A DNA stretch of 26,555 nt from Chara braunii (Eukaryota; Streptophyta; Charophyceae; Charales; Characeae): the NCBI GenBank assembly GCA_003427395.1, contig BFEA01000977.1, positions 45,693-72,247 of the forward strand. Direction: 5' to 3'. Positions within the stretch are counted from its first letter, which is position 1. The number at the start of each line of letters is the position of its first letter. A program made the position numbers and the translations under genes. The notes beneath the pieces were generated by a model. The model worked only from the letters and a program-made list of their open reading frames with translations. It was not told where the DNA came from and made no database searches. Of this stretch, positions 8,451-18,213 are shown piece after piece.

Positions 8451-9615
8451 TATCTAGACATAGGGGCCGATCTACAGCAGAAGATCAGAGATGCATATGC
8501 ACAAGACCCGGTTTATAGTGAATTGTTGAAGAGAGTAAAAGAAGCCCCAGATAGCAAGCCGCACTATCGAACCACGAACGGGCTATTGTTTGAGGAGACT
8601 AACGTCGTTGACGGACTCTACATCCCCAATAGTGAAGAGAGTCGTAGTCTAATCCTAGGGGAATGCCGCTATACAGAAGGGCACTTCGGCTGGCAAAAGA
8701 CTCTAGCTAACCTGATGATGTCCTACACGTGGCCCGACATGAAATTGGACTGCATAGAATATGTACGCAGCTGCAAAGTTTGGCAGCGCAATAAGACGAC
8801 TAGAGCACCATTGACTTTTATATTGGGGTCAGAAGTAGGCATGGCAAAAGTCAAGTCATGGTCATAGTAGATCGATTTAGTAAGTATGCAGTTATTTTTG
8901 TTCCGCTACCGACAAAAGGCGGACAAATTTAGTAATAGGAAAGTTCTTTGATTTCTGGGTAAGCGAGCATGGCATGCCGCTGTCCATAGTTAGTGATAGG
9001 GACACGCGGTTTACCAGCCAGAATTGGCAGGATCTTATGAAAGTCTATGGATCTAAGTTGTTGATGTCATCAGACCGACACCCAGAGACGAACGGTCAGA
9101 CAGAGCAGATGAATAAGATCTTGCAGCAATTACTCAAAATGTATATTAGATCGGATCAAGTGAACTGAGATGAGATGCTCCCCAAGGTATGTAGAACTCC
9201 TAACGAGCTGCATAAGTCCTTTAGACCAAGGAGACCTTTTGAAGGACTGAAGTGGGACCAGATTCAGAGACTACCACCCGGAACTAGAGAATTTGCACTT
9301 TCCAAAGTGATTGACAATCTTAGAAAGGCCCAACATCGTATGATAGAACAAGCTAACAAGCACCACCGACCTTCGCAGTTTCAGGTAGGCGACTTAGTCT
9401 GGGTCAAGTCAAAAGAGTTTGCACCAGAGGAGAACATATCGCAGAAGCTCTTAACTGCGTATAGAGGACCATGGCCTGTCCTAGAAATCAAAGGAGGGGA
9501 GGACGGGCCGTCATACACAATAGATATCCCACCGCACCTCCACACGTACCAGTCTTCCATGCATCCAACTTATTGCCGTGCACTGTATCCGACAGGTTCC
9601 CTTCGCAGAGATTGA
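8451..9615 (+). pseudogene. pol: pol: integrase, disrupted
   Basis: The N-terminal zinc-binding HHCC domain is at 8640-8800. The first His codon is CGC (Arg, 8667-8669), the second His (8682-8684) and first Cys remain, and the last Cys is Trp (TGG 8781-8783). The catalytic core resumes with VDRFSKYAVIFVPLPTKGG after a short deletion or frameshift near 8830-8865 that removed the segment with the first catalytic Asp. Three stops occur near 8929-8937. The second Asp (SDRDTRFTS, about 8990) and the Glu (NGQTEQMN, about 9100) are present. TGA 9166-9168 replaces a probable Trp. The C-terminal GPY/F-like module (YRGPWPVLEIKGGEDGPSY) runs to about 9560. Confidence 0.9.
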
Positions 9616-9845
9616 TGATTTCGCCAAATATGGATGGTGCATATGACATAGACCACATAGTGGAAGAGGACATGTTTAGAATAGGAGGTCGAGGTCGTCC
9701 CCAAAAGCAATATAAGGTCAGGTTCGCATATCAGGAATCAGAGGACGACAAATGCTTTACTAGAACAGAGCTTTTAGAAACCGCTCCCGACATAGTACAC
9801 ACTTATGAGAGAGCAAGAAAGAGAAAGGGTCCTATTTTGAGTTGA
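9556..9845 (+). pseudogene. pol: pol: integrase C-terminal chromodomain
   Basis: Read in a frame shifted relative to the integrase core (frameshift near 9545-9560), the sequence continues the expected HASNLLP segment. It then gives a chromodomain-like block: YDIDHIVEEDMF, a basic Gly/Arg loop, QYKVRFAYQESEDDKCF and ELLETAPDIVHTYE. It ends at TGA 9843-9845, 38 bp before the 3' LTR. Chromodomains of this class are thought to steer integration by binding modified histones. The usual Trp of the VKWxGY aromatic cage appears altered (VRFAYQ), so binding is uncertain. Confidence 0.75.
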
Positions 9846-9871
9846 ATTGTTCTCGGAGGACCTCGAATTTA

Positions 9872-9883
9872 GGACGGCGGGAG
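9872..9883 (+). other. Polypurine tract
   Basis: GGACGGCGGGAG abuts the 3' LTR start at 9884, the position required for plus-strand DNA priming. It has two C interruptions, so it may be mutated. Confidence 0.6.
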
Positions 9884-11001
9884 TAAAACGGTTTCACCCA
9901 GTTGACCTGACATTTGCAGACACCGAGATTCGATCCCTAGACCTATGCCTGAACCCTGTACTTTGACCTTGTGTGCTGAGTGAGATTCAATCCCTAGACT
10001 TGTGCCTGTGCCCTGTACATTGACCCGGTGCCTGTGTGAGATTCTAACCTGACCTATTTTGTGTCATAGGTTAGGCTATAGGTCGGGTAGGTGGACTCGA
10101 TCCCTAGGTCTGTCGGTTAGTAGATAAGTCTGCTACCAGTAGTCCTAGGATGGTCTGTTCTAGAAGTCTCTACCTGAGTCTATTGAGGGCTTAGAGTCTG
10201 TTCGTAGGTCTGTTGGCTCTAGAAGGTTGTAGGTCCCTGTAGGACAGTCCAGTCATGAAGTATCAGGGAAGGGCTGCACGTGGGGAAAGGTTCTGGCCAC
10301 GCGGTATGCACAAGGCTCCGGAAACGCATTTTGGGGGCCACGCGTTTTGGCCCAGAAGCCCCACACGTTTTGGGCCTACTAGGGCTAGCGTAAGCCTACC
10401 AGGCCTTCGTTTTGGCCTTGAGGCCCCACACGTTTTGGGCCTACCAGGCTTACGTGGAAGATTCCAGACCCGGGCACCACGCAGTAAGGGCCCAGGCCCA
10501 CGCGTTTGGAGGCAGGGCCCAGCCACCTGCGAAGAAGTATAAATAAAGAGGCAGCGTCCAGCCGTTCATTCATTCGCTTGTGAGCCATGCGGAAGCGCTG
10601 CCTTGGTGACTTGTGCGTGGAGGTCTGCAGGTGCCCGAAGCTGAAGTGGGCAGTGAGGAAGACGACGGCCATAGCTGGCCAAGAAGAAGACGACGGTCAT
10701 ACTTGGCCAGGAAGAAGACGACGGTGGTCATAACCGCCCAGCTGCTGTCACAGACAGAGTGTACAGAGTATGTGTATGTGTAGCGTGGGCATTCAGGGTA
10801 GATCCTCGGACATGTGTACATGAGGGAGATTGAGGCTGGTGGTGAAGACAGTGTTCGGCGGCCATAGCCGCAAGTTGTACAGTTGACTTGAACTGAGTTT
10901 CAAGTGCAAGTTCATTGTTGATTCTGAGTTGGAGAAGCTGGTTTGCCATCGGTTTGTCCATGCATGCATGTTGCAAGCAAGTTTGGAGTGCAGTTTGATT
11001 A
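9884..11001 (+). repeat. 3' LTR of the chromovirus
   Basis: Collinear with the 5' LTR but without the palindromic MITE, so it preserves the empty site. It begins TAAAACGG where the 5' LTR has TGAAACGG (G to A), and stops at ...TTTGATTA where the 5' copy reads ...CTGATTTCA. The terminal CA is missing and no target duplication follows. U3 CGTTTTGG motifs and the TATA box (10538-10545) are kept. Confidence 0.92.
10538..10545 (+). promoter_or_regulatory. TATA box of 3' LTR
   Basis: TATAAATA in the same context as 2507-2514. It could drive transcription into the flanking region on the right. Confidence 0.65.
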
Positions 11002-11198
11002 AAGGTTTTCTTTCTGAGTGAGGATGCCGCCCGACCGGGCTCGGCCCGGCCCGTTGGACCCGGGGCGGCCGCCCGAGTAAACCGGGTGGGCCAAAAAAAC
11101 GCCCAGAGTTTTATTTTATTTTGTTTTTGAAACCGGGGTCGTTCTGCGCTCGGCGAGAGGACCTTGAATCTGCAATAAAATTTTGGTTTTGGGGGTGG
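11002..11198. other. GC-rich flank, no gene recognised
   Basis: Short segment with overlapping CCCGG/GGCCCGG words (about 11025-11090), followed by an AT-richer stretch before the gap. No feature could be assigned. Confidence 0.4.
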
Positions 11199-11928
11199 NN
11201 NNNNNNNNNNNNNNNNNNNNNNNNNNNNNNNNNNNNNNNNNNNNNNNNNNNNNNNNNNNNNNNNNNNNNNNNNNNNNNNNNNNNNNNNNNNNNNNNNNNN
11301 NNNNNNNNNNNNNNNNNNNNNNNNNNNNNNNNNNNNNNNNNNNNNNNNNNNNNNNNNNNNNNNNNNNNNNNNNNNNNNNNNNNNNNNNNNNNNNNNNNNN
11401 NNNNNNNNNNNNNNNNNNNNNNNNNNNNNNNNNNNNNNNNNNNNNNNNNNNNNNNNNNNNNNNNNNNNNNNNNNNNNNNNNNNNNNNNNNNNNNNNNNNN
11501 NNNNNNNNNNNNNNNNNNNNNNNNNNNNNNNNNNNNNNNNNNNNNNNNNNNNNNNNNNNNNNNNNNNNNNNNNNNNNNNNNNNNNNNNNNNNNNNNNNNN
11601 NNNNNNNNNNNNNNNNNNNNNNNNNNNNNNNNNNNNNNNNNNNNNNNNNNNNNNNNNNNNNNNNNNNNNNNNNNNNNNNNNNNNNNNNNNNNNNNNNNNN
11701 NNNNNNNNNNNNNNNNNNNNNNNNNNNNNNNNNNNNNNNNNNNNNNNNNNNNNNNNNNNNNNNNNNNNNNNNNNNNNNNNNNNNNNNNNNNNNNNNNNNN
11801 NNNNNNNNNNNNNNNNNNNNNNNNNNNNNNNNNNNNNNNNNNNNNNNNNNNNNNNNNNNNNNNNNNNNNNNNNNNNNNNNNNNNNNNNNNNNNNNNNNNN
11901 NNNNNNNNNNNNNNNNNNNNNNNNNNNN
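11199..11928. other. Assembly gap (730 N)
   Basis: An unbroken run of N. It sits at the left edge of a purine repeat array, so it was probably unassembled because of that repeat. Its stated size may be an estimate. Nothing can be said about its content. Confidence 0.99.
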
Positions 11929-13130
11929 TTTTGTTAACCTGTCGTGTCTCACGTGACCTACCGAATGTCAACGAACTAGAAGAAGAAGAAGAAGAAGAAG
12001 AAGAAGGAGAAGAAGAAGGAGAAGAAGAAGGAGAAGAAGAAGAAGAAGAAGAAGAAGAAGAAGAAGAGGAGGAGGAGAAAGAAAACGAGTGGGGGAGAAG
12101 GGGAAGACGAAGAAGAAGAAGTAAGCTTATGGAGGAAGATGAAAACGCGAGGGGGACGAGGGGAAAACAAAGAAAACGAGAGGAGGAGGAGGAGGAGGAG
12201 GAGAGGAGAAGAAGAAGAAGAAGAAGAAGAAGAAGAGCCGAGAAGAGGGGGGGTAGGTGGACGACCTGTCGTATCTCACGTGACCTACCGAATGAAGAAG
12301 AAGAAGAAGAAGAAGAAGAAGAAGAAGAAGAAGAAGAAGAAGAAGAAGAAGAAGAAGAAGGGGAAGAAGGGGAGGAAGGGGAAGAAGACCTAGCGAATGG
12401 AGCAAAAGAAGTAGTAAGAGTAGTAGTAGTAGTAGTAGTAGAAGAAGAAGAAGAAGAAGAAGAAGAAGAAGAAGAAGAAGAAGAAGAAGAAGAAGAAAGG
12501 TCGAGGAGAAAGATGAAAACGCGAGGGGGAGGAGGGTAAGAAGAAGAAGACGAGGACGGCGAGGAGAGAAGAAGGAGAAGAAGAAGAAGATGAGCGGAGA
12601 AGGAGGAGGAGGACGGCCTTCGTTTTTTTTTTGTTTTCACCTGTCATGTCTCACGTGACCTACCGAATGTCGATGGATTAGAAGAAGAAGAAGAAGAAGA
12701 AGAAGAAGAAGAAGAAGAAGAAGAAGAAAAAAAACGAGTGGGGGAGAAAAGGTTATGGAGGAAGATGAAAATGTGAGGGGACGAGGGGAAGATGAAGAAG
12801 ACGAGAGGAGGAGGAGGAGGAGAGAAGAAGAAGAAGAAGAAGAAGAAGAAGAAGAAGAAGAAGATGAGCCGAGAAGGGGGGAGTAGGTGGACGACCTGTC
12901 GTATCTCACGTGACCTACCGAATGATCAAGAAGAAGCAGCAGCAGAAGAAGAAGAAGAAGTAGAAGAAGAAGAAGAAGAAGTTCATCGGGGCCTTCGTCG
13001 TTACCTGCAACAGTTACCCTAGCGGCAGGGCCTTCGTCTGCCCGTCCTACACAAACCCTAAACAATTCAGACAAGAAGAAGAAGAAGAAGAAGAAGAAGA
13101 AGAAAAAGTAGAAGAAGAACGGCGCCTTCG
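11929..13130. repeat. Higher-order repeat: G-box blocks alternating with (GAA)n
   Basis: Four copies of a block with the core CTCACGTGACCTACCGAATG occur at 11938-11969, 12265-12294, 12640-12671 and 12895-12924. Each is followed by a long (GAA)n tract. Blocks 1 and 3 share CCTGTCRTGTCTC and a GTC after GAATG. Blocks 2 and 4 share a GTAGGTGGACGACCTGTCG lead-in and CGTATCTC. The copies therefore alternate A-B-A-B with a dimer period of about 625-700 bp. Between blocks, other shared words recur (GATGAAAACGCGAGGGG-like at about 12140, 12513 and 12763). The + strand is almost all purine. Long frames of poly-Glu (+) or poly-Ser/Phe (-) follow from the repeat and are not genes. Confidence 0.9.
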
Positions 13131-13586
13131 TCATTGGGGCCTTCGTCGTAGCAGCAGCAGCAAGACAGTCGGGGCCTTTGTCGTAGCAGCAGCCGCAGGA
13201 CACTCGATGGCGATGGTGACGGGCGATTGGCTACTTGCGACGGGCGACGGCGCAGCAGGATGGCGCAGGAGCAACTCCGATCGTGCTGGGGGGTGAGTGG
13301 CAGACCACCCCAGCCGACCCCAGGTTTGAACGGGGGTGAAGGTTGGCATCGGCGCGAGTTTCAAAAAAGCAGGCCTAACGGGCCCGACGCGACGGTTTCT
13401 TAGGCCGGTCGGACCAGGTAGGCCTGTGGGGAGGCCAACACTAGCCAAAAGGGGGTCCGAAACCCCCCTACAGGTGAGTGCGCTGGGGGGGGCCGGCCCC
13501 CAACCGCGTGCCCTGCCCGGCCAGGCCGCCCGGGACCTCCGCCGGGCCCCTGCCGGTCACCCGGGCGGCCCTGATCCCCACTCAAT

Positions 13587-13590
<4 letters not shown>
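13131..13590. other. GC-rich sequence without recognisable gene
   Basis: It continues from the repeat with GGGGCCTTCGTC words (copies near 12988, 13030, 13127, 13137 and 13173) and GCAGCAGC runs, then turns into very GC-rich DNA with a 14-bp palindrome (GGGGGCCGGCCCCC, about 13487-13501). No domain, RNA gene or element boundary was identified. Confidence 0.4.

Positions 13591-13626
<36 letters not shown>
13591..13626 (-). repeat. 36-nt poly(T), possible minus-strand retroelement tail
   Basis: An uninterrupted run of T, i.e. poly(A) on the minus strand. If it is a retroposon tail, the body would extend to the right (13627 onward) on the minus strand. No clear Pol III boxes or flanking duplication were found, so the origin is open. 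Confidence 0.4.
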
Positions 13627-13629
<3 letters not shown>

Positions 13630-14050
13630 GCACACACAAACCCCTTCTATTATGAGGGTACAGACATATCAGGAAATAGGCAAGGCAAGAAAAGAATCAG
13701 AAGATTCATTGAAGGCATCGCGCTTGCGCCGCTCGGTTAGCGCATCACTGCGCTCGTGCCGCGTCGGCCCCGTACGGGCGGTAACTGGGACGAGAGTGGA
13801 GGAACGCGGTTTCACCATAGCTCTATCGTCCTTCTTCACCATGCGCGCGCCGCACTCTACGGACATCTAAGCCCAGCGCACACGAGAAGGGAAAGGAGAC
13901 GAATGCCTTTTGCACCATGAGGGAGGCGCACACGAGCCAACGCCATCGCGAAGAACGATCCTCCCAGCGCGGATGAACGGGAGAGAATCCAGGCGACGAA
14001 TACACTCTGGAGCTTCCTGAAGGAGAAGACCACCCAGTCTGTGTGAGAGC
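13627..14050. other. Unassigned GC-rich segment
   Basis: GC-rich sequence between the poly(T) and the C-rich tract. It contains several short inverted GCGC-rich words (about 13715-13775). No coding or RNA feature could be supported. It may belong to a retroposon body on the minus strand or to the LINE 5' region. Confidence 0.3.
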
Positions 14051-16240
14051 ATTTTACTAACCTACGCAGTCCGGCCCCCCCCCTCCTCACTTCCACCTCA
14101 TGCCGTTCCCACCCAAATCCCGTCCCTGGCTAGATCTTCTCCTATCCGGACCCCTCACCGTCGACACCTCACCGCCAGCTCCCCCCACCTCGGCTCAATC
14201 ACGCTCCTACTGCTCTCCTTCTTGTCTTCACCTAATTCCCCACCACGGACAATTATATCGTGTCCTCCACCAACCACATACTCTCTCTCCAAATCTACCT
14301 CAACTTCCCCGCCGTCTAGTCCGCCCAGTTCTTAGGTAGAGTCATTTCAAAGTCGAGATTTTGATTCACAACTCATCGCTACCTCAATCTAGTAATACGC
14401 CGAAATTCGATCTTCCTTCATACCCTCCCCCACACCCCACCATCGTCACCCACTCCCTCCCCAACTCCGGATCCGCGATGGTTCACATTCGTCCCCCCAT
14501 CGACATTGATCCTGACTCTGTCGTTGGCTTGTCCCGGCGACAGCTTTCCCCTCCTACCATCGATTTTCTCTTGAGAAAGCGCCCCCCTCTCCCATCCCAA
14601 CCCCCCCCTCCACCCGTCCCTATCCTGATCCTAGTCAGGTCCTGCCCCATCCTTATCCTGACCTCTCCTCGATCCGAACGAGACACCATCCCGTTTCCAC
14701 TCGATTCCAACCGACCCCAACCCAACTTCCCCTATCCTACCTCATTCCCACCTCTTTCCCAACTTGACGCCTTCCCAATCCGTCCTCCCGACCCCAATTT
14801 GACTACCACTCCTCTCCGACTTTACCCTAACCTGTCCCCGTCTCGATCCCGAACCCACCCCATTTACAACGGGTTTCAAACCCGACCCCATCCAGATCCC
14901 AACCCATCCCCGACCGCCTCTGCCATCATTTCCACCCCGACTCCAACCTGATCCATCCCATTCCCAACCCGAATCCATCCCTTCCCCAACCCGTATGCTT
15001 ACAGACCCCAATCAGGCCCCATCCCGATCTCCACCCGTCTCCTTCCTAATCCCGACTCGACCCCTACCCCACGCCACCCCGATCCCAACCAATCTACAAC
15101 CTGATTCCATCCCCGGCTCAGCCCGACCCCACCCGGTCCCCAACCCGACCCCGTTCCGACCCCAACCCGACTTCATCCCAACCCCAACCCCAACCCGACT
15201 CCATAAGTCCACAACCTGTTTTCATCCCGACCCCAATAAATCGCCATCTCGATCTTGACCCGGCGTCATCTGGATTCAACCTATCACCATACCGATCCCA
15301 ACCTGACCCCACCCCAATCCCAACCTGTCTCCAACCCGACGCCACCCCTAGCCTAACCCGATCCCATCCCGATTCGACTCCAACCCGACCCGAACCCGAC
15401 TCCGCCAGATCCCATCCCGTCTCCATCCCGGTCCAAATTCATCTCCATCCCATTCTCGACCCGGTTCCATCCCGACTCCAGCCGTCTCCATTCCGATCCC
15501 AATCGGACTCCATCCCGCCCCTGACTTGTCTTCAATCCTTATCAACCCGAATCCGCAACTCCTCGCCAGACCCCAACTCACCCCCACATTCTAGCCGGAC
15601 ACGTCCCTGCTCAACTCCACCCCGATCTCATCTCGACATCCATCCCGACCCCTCCCTCTACCCATATCAGATTACATCCTAACCAGTTCTCACCCTGAAC
15701 CCAACCCGGCCCACCTTCGATCCTAATTCACGACCAACCCGACCCGTTTTCTTCCTAACCTATCTCCATCCCAACCCACCTCCAACCCGACGTCTTCCCA
15801 TCCCGATCCCATCCCGACCATGACCCCAACCCGATCCCAACCGATCCTGACCCCAACCCGATCCGATCCCATCTCGATCCTGACCCCAACCCGATCCGAT
15901 CCCATCCCGATCCCATCCCTTTCCTGACCCCAACCCGATCCCAACCGGTCTCCAACCCGACGTCTTCCCATCCCGATCCCATCCCGATCCCGACTCGACT
16001 TCATTCCGACCCCACCCCACCCCCCAAGCATGTCCACGTCACTACCTCGATCTCTCCCAACCCCCAAATAGCCCGACCTCACCTTGACCCAATCATTCCA
16101 CCCCTCATCCCACCTTCTCTCTCCCACAAGCTTCAATCTCAAGGGATCTCACACTAACTTACCCAGAGGATCCCAAAGTTTTATCCCCAGATCCTACCCC
16201 CCACACGACCCCATTATCCTTGACTTCTCTCTACTCAAAG
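14051..16240. repeat. C-rich degenerate CCCGA/CCCAA repeat tract
   Basis: About 2.2 kb in which the + strand is dominated by C with few G, made of short words such as CCCGATCC, CCCAACCCGA and CATCCCGA at 5-6 bp spacing, densest at 14700-16000. There are local exact repeats: a 37-bp segment at 15781-15817 recurs at 15951-15987, and a 31-bp segment at 15843-15873 recurs at 15876-15906. The minus strand is a long series of GGG runs. Long minus-strand frames rich in Gly, Trp, Asp and Arg are composition artefacts. It may be the 5' UTR/promoter of the LINE or older host satellite. Confidence 0.75.
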
Positions 16241-16355
16241 ATTGGTCTTTTCCGGGAACGAATCACGGCCACATCCACAGCCTTCCCCCCTATCAGGGGG
16301 AGCATCCTCCACACCCAAGGGGTCAGAACAAGGACTAGGATTACCCTCGATCAGA

Positions 16356-18149
16356 ATGGCATCCCCGATCTCCTATTCGTCCATAGTCAGTCAAGGTACG
16401 GGAGAAAACGGCAGCATTGTCATTGACAACGAAGCTCTGAAGTTCTTGATAGAGAAAACCAAAGTCCAAGGAGAGCAAATCAGAGAGACTCAAAAGGTGG
16501 AAGGCAAAGAAGAAGAGATAATCATATGGAAATATCCGGAAGAAAAGGTGCTAGAATTGGATGAGTTGCATGAGAAGCACGGTGTGGTTTTCAACTTTGC
16601 ACGGAATGGAGCAAATCTCCAGGCGCCGGAGAAAAGAAAATGGATCATAAAGGTAATCAAGAAAGAGTTGAAACTCAAACAATCGGGTGAGACTTTCACA
16701 CTGCAGATCCTTAGTCGAAACAACATCATGGCTCTTTTCATACGAGAGAAACATGCAAAAGCAGCAGCGGACTTACAGTCCAGGAACTGTCATGGTTCAG
16801 TATGCACAATCAGCAAGTGGAAAAAATTGTCTTCCCAGAAACAAAACCAGACATTCGCAGTCTCATACAAACAAACACTGTTGAAAGAAAATTTCTGGGT
16901 ACAATTTGACAACGTGCAACCGGGTCTGCACGGACTGTTAGTGGATAGACTGGAAAGGCAATATCCGGCAAACAGAATCCTGAAATGGGTGCTCCCTACA
17001 CCGGATTTTCTGGCTCCGCACTGCGGATCAATGACGACAGTTATCGAGGTGAAGATGGATAACCCCCCGGTATTTCCACAAGTCTGGAAGTTTCAGATCG
17101 AAAACAGGACAGTGGAAGTCAAAGTTTCAACCAAGTCCTCACCGATTTGCTTTCGGTGCAGAGAAAGAGGCCACATGGGAATAGATCCGAACTGCCCCAA
17201 ATACCCGAATCAACCAAAGGAACGGAAACTCCTCCCCAACATGTTAGTAGAGGTGGAGGACGCCCCGGGCATTTGGTTCATTCCGGACAGTAATTACAAT
17301 GGATGGGTCTTTGATGATAACTTGGATGTTCCAGACTGGGTATGGCACTATGCAGATCAAGAACCAGAAGTTAAAAAACCCAATGTCTTTCCCCCGGCAG
17401 ACAGCAGATGGCAGAAAAGAGCCATAGGGAAGATATCGGCCAACCCATCAAAAATTACCACTGATCCACTGATTGACTCTCGTGTCATCAAAGAAGAGAA
17501 AGACAGAGAAGACTTGCTGTGGGATTTGGAAGCAGTAAAAGAACAGGCAATACTGCACTTCAACAAGGATTCGTCGAGCTTTAGAAGTATGTTGTCAGAA
17601 GTGGAACAAACATCATTTCAAACCAGAACAGGGACTCAAACAGACAACAAAAGAACAATGGAAAATGGAAAGAGGCAAGGGAGTCAGGAAGGGGGCTCAA
17701 AGAGGAGGAAAGCAGTACATGCGCAAGGGAAAGAGGAGGTGGTAAGTCTCCCAGCAGACAAAGAAGGAGAAAAGGGAATGACAGACTCTGGTGGTACAGG
17801 GTCTGAGAAGACAAGCGAGAGTGATAAAAAGGAAAGGGACAGCACAGGATCTGATAGTGAGGGGGATTCCCACAGATCTCTGCAGTGGCTCAAGGAATAC
17901 ATAGAAAAGGTGAAGAGGGAAAGGGAACACGCCCTTGACATTCGGGCAGCCTGTCTCAAATATGCGGAAAAACATCAGAAGAATATTAAGAAGGGGATGG
18001 GTGAAGCAGGGAAATTAAGCAACCAATTCGATGTCATCAGGAAAGTGAAGGAGGAAGAATTATCTGAATACACAGCTTTCAGATATGCGAAAAAGAAGAG
18101 GGCAAGGGAACAGGGAGTGAAGGACAGGGATAGAACAGCCCCAGAATGA
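16356..18149 (+). CDS. LINE ORF1 protein (CCHC nucleic-acid binding), intact
   Basis: 597 residues starting at ATG 16356 (MASPISYSS), whose context has A at -3 and G at +4. The frame is open farther upstream but has no better ATG. Residues ~60-250 resemble the N-terminal region of plant LINE ORF1 (DUF4283-like, with the block WVQFDNVQPGLHGLLVDRL and VLPTPDF). A zinc knuckle follows at residues 265-280, C-x2-C-x4-H-x6-C (codons 17148-17195). The C-terminal half is charged, with a candidate nuclear signal (SKRRKAV, about 17698-17718) and a Lys/Glu-rich helical, probably coiled-coil end. ORF1 proteins bind the LINE RNA into a ribonucleoprotein. No stop or frameshift is seen, in contrast to the downstream ORFs. 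Family assignment is by architecture, without alignment. Confidence 0.82.
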   Translation: MASPISYSSIVSQGTGENGSIVIDNEALKFLIEKTKVQGEQIRETQKVEGKEEEIIIWKYPEEKVLELDELHEKHGVVFNFARNGANLQAPEKRKWIIKVIKKELKLKQSGETFTLQILSRNNIMALFIREKHAKAAADLQSRNCHGSVCTISKWKKLSSQKQNQTFAVSYKQTLLKENFWVQFDNVQPGLHGLLVDRLERQYPANRILKWVLPTPDFLAPHCGSMTTVIEVKMDNPPVFPQVWKFQIENRTVEVKVSTKSSPICFRCRERGHMGIDPNCPKYPNQPKERKLLPNMLVEVEDAPGIWFIPDSNYNGWVFDDNLDVPDWVWHYADQEPEVKKPNVFPPADSRWQKRAIGKISANPSKITTDPLIDSRVIKEEKDREDLLWDLEAVKEQAILHFNKDSSSFRSMLSEVEQTSFQTRTGTQTDNKRTMENGKRQGSQEGGSKRRKAVHAQGKEEVVSLPADKEGEKGMTDSGGTGSEKTSESDKKERDSTGSDSEGDSHRSLQWLKEYIEKVKREREHALDIRAACLKYAEKHQKNIKKGMGEAGKLSNQFDVIRKVKEEELSEYTAFRYAKKKRAREQGVKDRDRTAPE

Positions 18150-18213
18150 CTTCCAAGATTTGCGCCCCAAGAAGTGGAGATCAGGGCAAAATCAGAAGAA
18201 GAAGAACCCAAAC

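Larger units (their letters stand above)
1783..11001 (+). mobile_element. Decayed Ty3/gypsy chromovirus LTR retrotransposon
   Basis: The canonical order is present: LTR (1783-2967), PBS complementary to initiator tRNA-Met (from 2969), leader, gag, protease, RT, RNase H, integrase, chromodomain, purine-rich tract (9872-9883) and 3' LTR (9884-11001). Integrase after RT/RNase H defines Ty3/gypsy, and a C-terminal chromodomain defines the chromovirus branch. In the last 235 bp or so of the two LTRs I count about 9 substitutions and one 2-bp indel, roughly 4% divergence, so it is not a recent insertion. Both polyproteins are broken by stops, frameshifts, micro-duplications and lost catalytic residues, so this copy cannot be autonomous. 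Two DNA transposons are nested inside it. No matching target-site duplication was found (left flank CGAAC, right flank AAAGG). Confidence 0.93.

Noticed and set aside
11111-12640. Long open frames on both strands through the gap (poly-Ser/Leu on minus, poly-Glu on plus)
   Set aside because: About half of each is undetermined N, and the rest is (GAA)n or (TTC)n, which has no stop codon in several frames. Composition artefact.
14418-16142. Many minus-strand frames rich in Gly, Trp, Asp, Arg, and plus-strand Pro-rich frames
   Set aside because: They follow the CCCGA/CCCAA repeat, overlap each other in several frames and show no domain.
16242-16355. Longer ORF1 start upstream of 16356
   Set aside because: The codon at 16242 is TTG. 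The first ATG in frame is 16356, with A at -3 and G at +4.
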